This document shows, one piece after another, positions 47,699 through 59,689 of a stretch of 64,000 nt of DNA. Location: assembly GCA_963682175.1 (NCBI GenBank), contig OY821788.1:13472001-13536000 (forward strand), written 5' to 3'. Within the stretch, counting starts at the first letter, position 1, and every line of letters begins with the position of its first letter. This DNA comes from Triglochin maritima. Lineage: Eukaryota > Streptophyta > Magnoliopsida > Alismatales > Juncaginaceae. The translations under genes were made by a program, and so were the position numbers. Under the pieces are notes generated by a model. That model saw only the letters and a list, made by a program, of their open reading frames with translations. It did no database searches and was not told where the DNA came from.

Positions 47699-49179
47699 AA
47701 TCAAGGGCTTTTTGACCTTAATCCATGTTTTGATGATTTAACCAACCCAATCTTAATCACAATAAAATGTAGTGTTGCACACATAATGCATATAAGGTAT
47801 ATTGTATTGTGCTAACATATACAAGTGATCAAGACTCAAGGAAGAATAGAAAGAAGTCAAGACATGTAATCAAGATTATTTAAGACATGTAGTTTTATCT
47901 TTATTTTGAGTCTTAGGAACTTGTGTAAACTTGAGCATACAAGAGTTAAAACTTACTCACATACACACTAAGTTCCTTGTAGAAGTCACATAAAATTTCA
48001 CATCAATTGAAATTCAATAGATAACCCAAACCTTAGTCGGAAAATCACTTAAACCAAACCTAGTTTTCCTGTGTCAATCTGTCGACCAAACCAATTCTCC
48101 GTTTGACCGATTATAACAGACTCTCCAAGTGAAAAAAATTCCCAGTTCAACCAATCGACCAACTTTGACCTTCCAGTCGACCGTTCCTGTATTTTTCTGA
48201 TGACCGTTAACCCTATCATATTATACAACGGTCGTATTCATATAAATCTACCTAACTCCTAAAATACAATTGGCCACCGGTCGAACATTAAGCTAAAAAT
48301 GGTCGACCAGATGAACACAATTCTTGAGCCCAAAGTGCATGTTATTTTCGGTCGAACGTAACCACTCTTTGTGTTCGACCGTTATACCTTTACCCTGGCC
48401 AAAACCTTGAGATCGGTCGACCGAACCATTCCCTGGTTCGACCAATGACTTAAGTCATAGCCAATTTGGTTCGATCGTTCACTAGTTCGTTCAAATGTTT
48501 CTTTATTCTTAAAGAAACGGTCGACCGTTCTTCCCGATTCGGTCGACTGTTGAAGGACAGAATTGTTGATCCTTAGTTTCTGTTTTGTGTGTTCTTCACA
48601 GAACTTAACCAATTCATCCCCAACGGTTATATCTCTCTAGGAGCTTATAAATAGAGGTCCATACACCTTATTTATACATCTCTCACACTTCCAATTGCTC
48701 CACATACTAGAGAGACTTCTCCCAATCAAGAAATCCCAAATCCTACACTCAGCTTAAACCTCCACATCTTTGATCAATTACAAATCATACTCAAAGTGTT
48801 CTCAAGGTAGAGAGTATTGATCCACTCAACAAATTGTTGTCCAAGAGCAAAGATTTCGATGAAAACTCGAAGTGTTCCCTCTCGGGTTTTGAGAGGAGGA
48901 AACCAAGCTTGTGAGGGTTGTTCGCAATGATTTGCTTTGTAAAGGCATTGCTCTCGGCCCAGAACGGGTAGTGGAAAATGAAGTCATGAGCGGAGCTCAT
49001 GGAATCGAGCAGGGCTTGCTAGAGAGGAAGTAGGCGGGAGGCCGAACCTCTATAAAATTGCCTGGCGTTCTTGTGGTTTGCATTGTCTTTTCTCTACTTT
49101 TTTAAATTTGTTTCCGCTGCATGTTTAGTAGAGATTACACTAATTTGATTAGATTAATTAGGGGTCATCAATCCTTACA
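47699..49179 (+). mobile_element. Family A LTR (plus strand)
   Basis: Shares the start (GGGCTTTTTGACCTTAATCC versus TTTTTTGGCTAATAATC), several GGTCGACCG modules (for example at about 48415 and 48519) and the 3' block (GTAAAGGCATTGCTCTCGGC) with the other family A copies. The ending is AGGGGTCATCAATCCTTACA. No target duplication found, so borders are approximate. Confidence 0.65.
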
Positions 49180-49529
49180 TGAGTAATATCATAATGGATG
49201 TTGGGTTCTACGAAAAACCTTGTGTCGCTACTGACATTATAATGTACCACCATGTTATTTCATATTATTTAGAAATCATGACTACAGGTCCAAACAATAT
49301 GTTTATTAAGTGAGTCTATTTCGACATTGTTCGACTTCTTTTATTTATTTCAGATACGAATGCTTCTGGCATTCTTATAATATTATAGGTTCTGGATCTA
49401 GATTTTATCTTGAATTAGCATGCTACTAAGAACAAGAATTAGTCGTCGACGATAACTTTAATTATTTTATATTTCTCTCTCGTATCAACTTAGTTAATTG
49501 CGATACAATAATCAAATCCTCGTCATTTC
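49180..49529. other. Unassigned sequence
   Basis: AT-rich stretch between family A and family B LTR sequences. No coding or structural signal recognised. Confidence 0.4.
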
Positions 49530-49999
49530 CCAAAACAACAATATTTGACCGTCCACGCTTCTGGATTTGGTTGAGCTCAAATACAGCAATAGTGTATTTG
49601 GATCCGCTAGTGGTGGATCATTTCGGTCGGATATACCCCAAATCTCACCAGCAGCTTAGGTTAACCAATTTAGCAAGTGGGATGCACCCGGAGCTGTCGA
49701 TTTGAACCTGTTTGGTCTTAATTGTTGAATTACTCCTCAGGTTCATGAGATTATGGATTTTTGCAACCAACATATTTTCTTTATGATCAGGTCCCTAAGG
49801 GCTTTCACCTAGGTCCAACTTGACTTGCGCTCTGGTTCTTAAGCATTACAAACATGTCCAAAAGGCTTCCAAATCAGTCATTTCTTCTTCCATTTATGTC
49901 CTTTTTTCTTTCTTTCTCTTCTTTTTACTAAATCCTGAAATCTAAGAAACAAACAATGTATGATATGCTACTACTCAAATACCACACACTTATCCTTTG
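49530..49999 (-). mobile_element. Family B LTR fragment (minus strand)
   Basis: Reverse of the first third of the family B LTR: ATGATATGCTACTACTC at the right end, GGCTTCCAAATCAGTCATTTC and the hairpin GATCCGCTAGTGGTGGATC at 49601-49619. Truncated at the left. Confidence 0.55.
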
Positions 50000-50409
50000 C
50001 TAGTCCCGAGCAAAACAAAGAAATAAAAACATAGGAAACTGGAAATCCTGGAACACATTTGTAGGATCACTGATGCACTTAGCACATGCAATAAGTCGTT
50101 AAACCCCCTTGTCGCCAAGGACAACGGTGTCTCCTAAGCGTTTTCGGGTGATACACCAACAAACTCCAAACATCGATGCATTATTCAACCTAGGAAAACA
50201 ACTCGATGGACCTACTTCTGTCGATCATTCGACACGGTAATCCTACGGGCTGATTCTACATATGTATTCAGTCCACACACCAAACCTAGGGAACCATTTG
50301 TGCAAGTTAATTAAGGACTTAAGTGAAATACATGGGCAACTTTAACATCCTCAAGTGATACATCGTGTAAAGTCCATTACGGTTCTTATTTGAATTTTTT
50401 TTCTTTTTT
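50000..50409 (-). mobile_element. Leader-like segment between family B LTRs
   Basis: Non-coding sequence lying downstream, in minus orientation, of the LTR at 50410. It contains TTGTCGCCAAGGACAACGGTG and the phrase ACATGGGCAACTTTAACATCCTC, which recurs in altered form at 52044-52120 on the other side of that LTR. Confidence 0.4.
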
Positions 50410-52040
50410 TTAAATAACCGCAAGTGCACGACGTCAGTGAAGACGTGGAAAATATAGGTCGAACCTCAAGGAGTTGTGAGTATTGTTGTGATTAACTTAC
50501 TCGAGTGGGGGACGAGAAAGGGAGATTAAAGGTATCTAACTACACGACAAATGCGACAAAAATAAAAAAAACAACTAATCAAAAAAGGGGCCCCGTAGGA
50601 GGTGGAGAATGAATGCGAAAGTATAGATGTGTATTCGTGTGTGTAACATTTAGTGCTCATGACATGCATAACATGGATATCTTATAATGCGACAATCCTA
50701 AGTCTGTATGTATATGGACTAAGATTTATTACCATTATTAAAACAAACAAAACACCACTCAAGTTGAGAACAAAGACAACCACATGATTCCATATTTAAT
50801 GACATAAAGAACATGGAATCCATAATGACCAAAACCCCAACTATGTCTACACATGAATTAAGATTTACATTATCATTAAAACATACAACACATTAATTAA
50901 ATGAGACTAACAAGAGCACATGCTCCCACATATCATCCTTATCTCTTTAACCACTCCAACATTATCCTCATCTCATCATTCCCCATAAAGTGGGCCCACT
51001 AGACAAAGCATGTGCTAAGCATCAATTAAGACCATTAACACATCAAAGGCAAGAGTGAGGAACCCAACAAAATGGCTATGAAATTCATGTAAGGCTCCAA
51101 GATTAGGATTAAACACATACACTAATACAATGCATCAACACTTCACATCACCCTCCACCCCCCCCCCCCAATGAGGATGGATTACTTTCTACTCATCTCC
51201 ATAACCAAGAAAACAACAAAAACAAAACAACCCATAAGCAAGTAAAGAAAACTAAAGCCAACCAAGGCAAGTGAATAAAAATTGCATCAAATGACAGATA
51301 ACAACATAAAGAACAAGAAACTTACTTGATTAAGAAAATGAAGATTACAATATTTGCTCCTCTTCTCCTCCACTACACTACTACCAAAGAAACTAAAACC
51401 TACTCTAATAAACAAGAAATAAAACCTACACTACTAAACAAGAAATAAAGCTAACCTAAGGATGAAAGGAATGAAGAAGAAGAACGGAAGGGTTACAAGT
51501 GTATTTAAAAAAGATTAGAAGGTCTAGATTAGTCTAGGCACAATTAGACGACTGAAAATCAGAACTAGATGTTCCGGAGTGGTTTAATCCGACAACCCGA
51601 CCCACTTGAGAAATTCGAGCGTAATCCAACCAACTGGATTCACCATAGATCCGCTAATGGCGGATCATTTGGGTTGGATCGTCCCCAAATTTTTCCAGCA
51701 GCGTAAGTATACTATTTTAGCACGTGGGGTGCACCAAGAGTCGTTGGTTTGAACCGCATGGTTTTAATTGTTGAATTACTCATCAGGTTAATGACATTAT
51801 GGTCTTTACACTTAGGTCCCTCCGGGTTTTCACTTGGGTCCCTCCTGATTTTCAGTCCAGTCCTTGAACATTACAAACAGGTCAAGAAGGCTTCCAAATC
51901 AGTCATTCCTTCTTGGATTTAGGTTTTTCTCTTCTTTTTTGCCTAAACCTGAAACACATCAAACAAATACTCGAGTAGCACAAATATGGGGTCAAATAAA
52001 AGATATATAACATGAATGCAATGTATGATATGCTACTAGT
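50410..52040 (-). mobile_element. Family B LTR, nearly complete (minus strand)
   Basis: Left end is the reverse of the conserved tail (CCGCAAGTGCACGACG, CTCGAGTGGGGGA). Right end is the reverse of the conserved start (ATGATATGCTACTAGTC). A C9 run lies at about 51157. The hairpin GATCCGCTAATGGCGGATC lies at 51648-51666. About 65 bp of related sequence occurs on both outer sides (50330-50400, 52044-52120). Confidence 0.6.
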
Positions 52041-52398
52041 CACATGGGCAACCTTATTATCCAGAAATGATATGTTGTGTAAATTCCATCAAGGTTCTTA
52101 TTTATATATATTTTTCTTTTTTTATAACAGTGAATTAAAACTTGTTGGGGTTTAATTCTCATAGGGTTCGATTTCGTGCATCAATGTCTGTGAGGACTTA
52201 CACTATCATGAACACCTTCCCCAAATCTCAATTTAGGCGATTCCTGCCACCCGTGTAACATGATTTCGGTCGATGCATCTCAAGTCAGATGACTCGAAAA
52301 CATCACGTATTAAGTCCCCATCGGACCTGCTTTCCTGAGTGATAAGAGTCGTGCAAGAAGAGAGAACACCACACCAAATTATTTTCTTATCTACATAT
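52041..52398 (-). mobile_element. Part of the family C copy 3 LTR, left of the nested LTR
   Basis: The segment up to CTTATCTACATAT is the reverse of about 43640-43760 in copy 1 (CACTCAGGAAAATAG region). It continues at 53935 beyond the inserted family A LTR. Confidence 0.6.
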
Positions 52399-53934
52399 CG
52401 TTGCCTTTTTGGCTAATACTTATTAATCCAATTTTGATGATAACTTAACATATCAATAAATCCATGTATATCTATCGCTACCTCACATGCATATGCACAT
52501 TTATAGTTTGTTTTACTAACCATTTCAAGAGACAAGTGTTGACACAAGACAAGAAATCAAAGTTGAAGAATAGTATAGGATTTGTGTTTCTTGTACTTAG
52601 GATTCAAATGTAACTTGGGCACTTGAGCTCTTGTTGATTTGCATTGCATGGTCCATAGCAAACCTATAGAAGTCTCATACAAAATTCATATCAAACCGAC
52701 TATCTTAGGGACCGATTACACAATTTGTTTTCTTGGAACAGAGTTTCTGCTCCATTCGGTCGACCGATAGACCATTTCATTCGATCGAATTTAACAGACT
52801 ATTATTCTTTCCCTGAACGGTCGAACGATAATTCATCTAGTTTGACCGAATTTAACAGGCTCTTACCCTTTCCAAAACGGTCGAATGATTGTTTATCCCA
52901 GTTCGACCATTAGCCTTTGTTAACCGATATGTCTTCACGCGTGTCGCGGTTAGTGTGCCAACTGGTCGACTGAAACTTGAGTTTGGTCCAACTGTCTCAC
53001 ATCTCTTATTAGTCTTTAATATGACTGTTATATTTGTCGTATTATACAATGGTCATATTCACATACTTCACCTAACCCCTATTTTGTTTCCGCTCCAAAA
53101 CTCCATTTTATTTTCGGTCGGACGGGATTCCAATTTTGTCTGACCGTTAACTCATTTGCATATTTTTAGGCTGGCCAAAATCTTCAAAACGTTTGACCGC
53201 CCCTATACTTGGTTCGACCGTTCACTTAAATCTAGCCTTAGTGGTTCCACCGACTTGTACTTTAGTTGGAACGTTTTCTTATAAATAAGAAAACGGTTGA
53301 CCACTTTGCCTGATTTGCTGAATTTAAGTTTTCTATTTTGTGGATCTTACACAAATCATTAACAAATAAATCCCAACGGCTAGATTAAGTTTAAGGCCTA
53401 TATATAGAGCTTAGAACAAACTTTTCAAGTTACCAATCCTTTCTCTAAAGCTCTCATACTCATACTACTCTCTTGTGCTGTAAAACTTCACAATGTACTT
53501 AATCTTCCACTTGAATCATTCATTACTTTCATCAATCATTCAAGTTCCTGAGATTAGAAGTGGTTACTAGAAATCTCCAGCAAAGTGTTGTAATAGCTTC
53601 CGGAGTGAAGCTCTTGTCGGATTGTGAGAAGGTAGTCCAAGCTTGGCGAGGGTGTTCGCAAGCTTGAAGTGTAAAGGCAAGATCTCCAGGCCCGGAACGG
53701 GGAGACAGATTAGTGGAAAATGCGAATTTATTCAAGGAGGAGCAATTCGTAAGAGATGACTAGGATCCGGTTGGTGGATCCAAACCTCTATACATTGATG
53801 TTGTGGTTTGCTTCTCGCACTCTGTAACTTTATATTGTTATTGTTCCATTGTTTTACTTGCTTAAGTTTAAGAATGCACTTAGTCTATCCACCCCCCCCC
53901 CCTAGACAAATTCTAGGGCTAGTTAGATCATATA
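52399..53934 (+). mobile_element. Family A solo LTR nested in family C copy 3
   Basis: Starts CGTTGCCTTTTTGGCTAAT (TG decayed to CG) and ends AGATCATATA after a C10 run. Flanks are CATAT and TATAT. The uninterrupted target in copy 1, read in reverse, is CTACATATGAAAC, so the insertion point and duplication are supported by the empty site as well as by the flanks. Palindrome modules start at 52757, 52818 and 52878, 60-61 bp apart. Confidence 0.8.
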
Positions 53935-56340
53935 TATATAAACCAAAACTCCTAAACTTAAGGTTTCACAATAGGAGTTTAAAGGTCTCTAACTTCAACA
54001 AACTTTCTTATACTAAGAGGCCTGAATTCTTCACCTCACTAGGTTCGGGGTAGACACTTGTATTTCTTTGAGTAGTGAAACTCTATGATCGCTCTCCCCT
54101 CGAGGGAAAATCGGGATGCATCCTAACGACTAGATATAGGGCCTCAAATTGGTGTACAAGATATCATAATGCATCATGTTCAAGTCGATTTTAGGAGATT
54201 CTTTTTCAAATGTTGTGCACATACAAAACCCACATAACATTTTTTTTCGCAAACATATGAAGATTTTGAAAGAAATGTATAAATTAAAGCATAGGCAAAC
54301 ATAAGAAGGCAAGTCACCCAAGGATCTTGGAATAACAAGATATATCAATGTAAAATATAGCACACTATCATGATCCTAACAGTACAAACAAAACAAAATA
54401 AAGACAAAGACTCAACTTACACACGTAAAGCACCCCTTACACTTACTTCATGTGTTGTCCTCAATGAACGTGAGGATGATACTACATGAATTTATGCATG
54501 AACAAGATAAGACCTCACCATGAATTGCAAAAGGAAGTTCATGGTTATGAGGATAAACATAAACTTGAATTCCCAAAAACCTGTGAGATACTTAAGAAGG
54601 GAATACAAGTACGTTAACAAATTGAGCTCAAATCCTCAAGGAATGGGATCCACGATAACCAATGTTTTTTTTGTTTTTTTAGTATAACTATATACAAAAA
54701 GAAGCTCTCATCGTTCTTTGTTGAAGGACAACAAAAGAGAACATTATAGTGGATCAATGTACTTCGAATGAGAATATGACACCACGTGGGGCCAAAATAC
54801 TCATATGTAGGCTCCCTCGCAAAGTATACTAGGTATCGGGAGAGGTTCATGAATTAAAGTCATCTGATTCAAAGGATCAATCTAAAAGAGCTCAAAACTC
54901 TCAAGAGTTTGGCAACAATTGTTCAACAGAAGAAGAGTTTCGACTGTTGTAGTATTAAAATCGTGATCATCAATCCAAACTCTTCAACAAACAAGCTCGT
55001 GTGTCAGAACAAGGTTAACAACCTCGTTATCCTTGCCCGAATCAACGGGCGAATAGAAAGTGAGTCGTTCACCCAAGATATCCTCTAAGGACCTCCCAAT
55101 ACCCTTATCAAGTCTAATGAAAATAAGGGTGTTAGGGATTTGCTGCTCCACCAAAGGGGAGTCTTTGAGGGGCACAACATTAAGATCATGTGACTCAAGG
55201 GTCACAAGATAAAAACATAAGGCACAATCCTTCGGCAACTCAAAATCAAGATGGTTGATGTTATTTTTAATTTGGATTGAATCCTCCACCAAGTGATCGT
55301 GAATTGAAACTCGAAGTCCCTCAGACTGACTAGAAGCTTGACTTTGAAAGATTGTGTTGTGAATTTGTGGATGTGGTGGTCGTTTAATATCAGAACTTAA
55401 ATCCTCATGTCGACAAGAAAGGCTACCATCCTCCATGTTCACTTTATTGTTGTGTCATCTGACACTTGCATTTCCAGAGCTTGCAAGGAACTCAATTTGG
55501 AGTTCATCAAATTTTGAGAGGTTTGCATGAATGTTTGGAGAGTTTGTTCTAAATAGGGATGCATCAAATTCAGGTGAGAAAAGAGGAAGCCTAAGAACTA
55601 GTGTGGGTAATGGGATTGGGTAGAAGCCTAAGCTAGCAAACACGACTCAAACAAACTTTAGATTGACTATAGGTCCTTAGACTAGACACCGCCTAACTAC
55701 GGCTCCCCACACTCTCAAACACCTCACCTCCCTCTGCCGATCGAAGGTTTCAAAGCCGAATGAAAAGTTAAGACCCGGAGGTCCCAAAAGTCTCAATGCG
55801 ACTAAGAAAACAACGACGTCCAGGCCATGACGTCGAGAATGAGATTATCTTCTAAGTTCACCCAAAGTCCTCAGGGCCGATGTCTACTCGATTTTAATTA
55901 TGTCTTCAGAATAGTGTAATTTTTGGGCGAAGGAAGGGGTGATGAAATCTCTCACCTTATCTTGTATTGAACAACCCCTCCTTAGTATCATTTTGAGTCT
56001 TAAATCTAGCAATCAACTCTCCAAACAAGCGCTCGCCTCACACTTGTCTTGTTGCACATTACTAACTAATGCATGATTTAACCATGCATGTAGAAGGGAA
56101 GATGCACATATGCCAGCAATCAATAACAAAAATATAAAGAAAAGAAAAGACGAATGCGTGTAAGGTCTACAAATGACGCATCACCTAAATGACAATCAAT
56201 CTAATTTTTGCTTTGAGTTTTAAAGGCCAAGTTGTCTGAAAAGGGGAATCATACACATTTAACGAGTTTTGGCATTAGCATAAAGGATGTATTTAGTGAA
56301 CAAGATGCAAAACAATAAACCAGGTAAGCCCGAGTACACA
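53935..56340 (-). mobile_element. Family C element, copy 3 (minus strand): LTR start, PPT and internal region
   Basis: 53935-54440 is the first part of the LTR reversed; GCACCCCTTACACTTAC at about 54430 is the PPT reversed; 54600-55640 is the internal ORF reversed; 55680-56230 is leader reversed, matching copy 1. No RT or integrase is present here either. Confidence 0.6.
54984..55442 (-). CDS. Family C internal ORF, C-terminal part (copy 3, longest intact)
   Basis: A 152-codon open frame with blocks VSIHDHLVEDSIQIKNN, LDFELPKDCALCFYLV, LIFIRLDKGIGRSLEDILGE and FYSPVDSGKDNEVV. It aligns to the broken copy 1 (42105-42480) over its length and to copy 2 at its C-terminal end. A separate upstream open frame, 55455-55643, carries the segment KFDELQIEFLASSGNA, also present in copy 1. 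Leucine- and acid-rich, without signal peptide or membrane segment. No family recognised. Confidence 0.45.
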   Translation of the reverse strand: MNMEDGSLSCRHEDLSSDIKRPPHPQIHNTIFQSQASSQSEGLRVSIHDHLVEDSIQIKNNINHLDFELPKDCALCFYLVTLESHDLNVVPLKDSPLVEQQIPNTLIFIRLDKGIGRSLEDILGERLTFYSPVDSGKDNEVVNLVLTHELVC

Positions 56341-56347
56341 CATTCAC

Positions 56348-56640
56348 ACACAGGCACACGCGTGCCTAGTGCAGTGTTCTCTTTATCGCGTGCATTCAAT
56401 TATTTAAAGGCTTATCTTATATTGCCTTTGAGGGATCGAGAGAGCTAGACACACAGAAGCGCGCGGGTGCTCAGTGCAGTGTTCTCTTTCTCGTGTGCAT
56501 TTAATTATTTGGAGGCTTATCATATATTGACTTTGAGGGGAAGAGGGGACATAAATAGGCACGCACGTGCTCGGTGCGGTGTTCTCTTTCTCATGTGCAT
56601 TCATATTTTGGAGGCTTATCTTATAATTGCCTTTGACAAA
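56348..56640. repeat. Three-copy tandem repeat, 100-105 bp unit
   Basis: The phrase AGTGCAGTGTTCTCTTT (or GGTGCGGTGTTCTCTTT) starts at about 56368, 56473 and 56573, each followed by CGTGTGCATT and GGCTTATC.TATATTGCCTTTGA. A further partial unit lies at 57871-57930, on the far side of the family B/C LTR tail. Confidence 0.85.
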
Positions 56641-56899
56641 GAATCGACTTAAAAAGAAGATTTCTTTTTTTATTCCAACGATTGCAAATTTTGTGGAGCC
56701 AGTAAGACCACGTTCTCAACTATTTGGGTGGTTCCAAATTGTGTGAATATAAAAGTTCACGTTCTTGATTCGGGATACAGAGCTTTCTATTGCCTTGTGG
56801 ATTTCTGGAACAACCATCATCTCCCTATTCTTCATTGTTTTAAGCAATCGTCGTGCGGCTCTCGATGTGGTCTCGTGGTTTATTGTTGGAAAATTTAAA

Positions 56900-57870
56900 T
56901 TAAAAATCGCAATGCACAACCTCGTTGAAGCGGTGACAAGTATGGGTCGTGTCCACGAGGAGAGAGTGCGGGTAGTTGTCGATCATACTCGAGTGGGGGA
57001 AGAAAATGAAATTTGAGTGTATTGGAATTAACTAACTAATGCGACGCAAGGTGCTTTAATAAACCTAATATTACTAGTCTCATAGGAGGTGGAGAATGCA
57101 TGCAAAAGTGTAGATGCGTGATACATACGTGTGTATAATTAACCCTAATGACATGCATACAACAAAATCTATAAAGACCAAACCACAAGTGTGTTTCTAC
57201 ATTGATTAAGATTTATCCTCATCATTAAAACATACAAAACACTACTTAAGATAAGGCTAAACATAGCTCCAAAATTACATGTCAATCTCTTTATCCACTC
57301 CAATCTTATCATCACCTCATCATTCCCCATAAAGGGGACCCACTAACCAAAATATGTGCTAAGCATCCATTAGGATCATTAACACATCAAAGGCAAGAGT
57401 GAGAAACTCTTCAAAATTACTATGGAAATCATTTGAAGCTCCAAGATTAAGATTAAAGCACACACAAATCTAACAATATTCACACTTCACATCATCGTCC
57501 ACCCCCCAATGGGGATGGATTACTCACTGATCAACATGTTAACAAAGGAAACAACAACATAAAAACATCACATCCACATGTAAAGAAAACTAGATCTAAT
57601 TAAAGCAAGATGTAAACAACAACCACAAACTTTGATTAATGAAAAAGAAAGATTACAAGTGTTCTTCCCCTCTCCTCCACTACTCTACTAACCAAGAAAT
57701 AAACCTAACATAATGAGGAGGAGAAGGAATCAGAAGAGAAGAAGAGAGATTACAAGTGTATTTATAGAAGATTAGAGGGTCTGGATTAATTTGGGTGTAA
57801 TGAGACGATGTACTACAAATCTGATCTGGATGTTCGGGAGTGCTTTGACCTGACTACCCGACACACTAGC
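56900..57870 (-). mobile_element. Family B/C LTR tail (minus strand), probable 5' LTR of copy 3
   Basis: Left end is the reverse of the conserved LTR tail (GGGTCGTGTCCACGAGGAG, ACTCGAGTGGGGGAAG). It continues in reverse through CACCTCATCATTCCCCATAAAG to GATGTTCGGGAGTG. It lies inside the minisatellite, since repeat units occur on both sides. Confidence 0.55.
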
Positions 57871-58019
57871 AAAATTACTTGGAGGCTTATCTTATATTGC
57901 CTTTGATGGGTAGAGAGAGGGACACACACAAGTTATTGTAATTAATACAAGTTGTGTTATTTACTTATTTATTTAAACTTTCTAAATTGTTGCGTAGTTG
58001 TTTTGAATTCCACAAAGTG

Positions 58020-58700
58020 TTGGTGACGCACCCAAGCCCTATCTACATGGGAGCTCAATTCTGAAAACAAGTTAATGCTGAGTTGGGACACGAATGGGCT
58101 TCCCGTCGGACCTAATACAGTTAAATTAGCAACATTTGTGGGTAGCATTGTAAGGAAGGGTAATATTCTTCCAATTATGTATTCTTATTGACATTCTATT
58201 CCTAAAGAAGATAAACAAAAGGCATGGAGCATTGTTAAGGTACATTTTGATATCCAAAATTTAGTTAAAGTAATGTAAGTTATATTCTTTATCAAATACT
58301 TTTATAAATTAGGAGTGATTTAATGTTGACGAACATTGTAAGAAGATGATTGCTTGGATTAATCTGAGATGGAAAGGGTGGAAAAATAAATTACATGTTT
58401 TAATTAGTTGAGGGTTTGGAGAGTAGATTTGATCAACTTGCCGTTAAACCCGATGAAGTTAATCCTCAACACTGGGTTATACTATTAGACAATTGGGAAA
58501 CACCGGAATTTAAGGTAATTGGGGATTTTAAATAAGTCGAAGTTATAATATTTTTAATTTCTATTTTTACTAATATATTGTATTTTTGTAAATTTAAATA
58601 GCGTAAAAGTGAGGTAAATAAGAATAACATAGCTAAAAATGTAATACTACACACTTGCGGCACAAAGTTCATTGCTAGGAAAGCTGGGGAAATTGTGAGT
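58020..58700 (+). pseudogene. CACTA (Transposase_24-like) protein remnant, plus strand
   Basis: Coding-like blocks in order: LSWDTNGLPVGPNTVKLATF with SIVRKGNILPI; KQKAWSIVK; ISWINLRWKGWKNKL-like; FDQLAVKPDEVNPQHWVILL and WETPEFK; then RKSEVNKNNIAKN with LHTCGTKFIARKAGE, matching the family signature N...K....TGSKSF. The blocks are separated by AT-rich pieces with GT-AG borders (for example after WETPEFK at about 58513 and before RKSEVNK at 58600), so introns are retained. A few stops occur. It probably belongs to the CACTA element ending at 62676. Confidence 0.65.
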
Positions 58701-59399
58701 TGTGATAGTCTAAATTTCTTATGTGTTTGCTGCTAAAATTTTATGATTGCTTATTCTTTATTTTTTGGAACTGTTTGGTTTAGTCTCTCCATTTTTATGT
58801 GGTTTATTATTCATCTAAATAAGAGTTGGATCATAATTAACTTGGAAACCATAATTGACTTGAGCTAGTTTCTGAATGACTATTATATAAAGAGGTTGTG
58901 GTTGCTGGCGATGTCATCTCCTGCTTCATCATAGAGCTTCCCAAGCATTTAGACAAATACTTCGAATATAACAAGAAAGAGATGATGAGTCAATGAGTGA
59001 TTTACAAGCTCATCAATGCTGAACTCTTAATGTAACGTCCCGGAACAGCGGAAGAAAATTTTCAAATTTAAAACATAAACATACGACCGTCAACGGTCAA
59101 CAAGGGCACGTTACTAGAAAAGTCAACTGAATACATATATATAAAATATCTCCACGTGGAAGTCATAATACAGAGTGTCAAAAGAGTGATTACATGTCTA
59201 ATACATAACTACTATAATCACTACCTCTACAAAAAGATAAGATGACAGGACCCGATCTCGGAGGTACTTCCCTCGGTCACCACCAACCTACGACTGCCTG
59301 CTCCCTGAAAATGAAACACAAAATCCGCCTGAGTTCCCGCAAGGAACCCCGTATGCCAACATCTCCTATCATAAACAGAAAATAAGACGAAAAGCCAAG

Positions 59400-59640
59400 A
59401 ATGCACGTGCAATGCAAAACCGCCTCGGGCCCACAGACTACCCATCGCTCTCCTACACAAGGAAAGTGCATCCCCTCCCTACACAAGGAAGAAGGCGTCC
59501 CTCTACCGTACAGGCACAAGGGACCTCGCTCTCCGACACACGGAAAGTGCATCCCCTCCCTACACAAGGAAGAAGGCGTCTCCCACCCACACAGGCATGG
59601 AAGGCATCCCTCTGCTGCACAGGCTCAAGGGGTCCAACTG
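59400..59640. repeat. Short duplication within the solo LTR
   Basis: CGGAAAGTGCATCCCCTCCC or its variant AGGAAAGTGCATCCCCTCCC, followed by TACACAAGGAAGAAGGCGTC, occurs at about 59460 and 59541. The unit is about 80 bp; related GCACAGGC(A/T)CAAGG phrases extend to 59630. Confidence 0.75.
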
Positions 59641-59689
59641 AAATCGCCCTCGTCGAAAGTGAAATCCACCAATGATAATTCGACCCACC

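Noticed and set aside
51150..51175. Poly-C and similar C runs (also 23628, 53891) as sequencing artefacts
   Set aside because: The same C run occurs at the same position in several LTR copies, so it is a family feature. Exact lengths may still be wrong.
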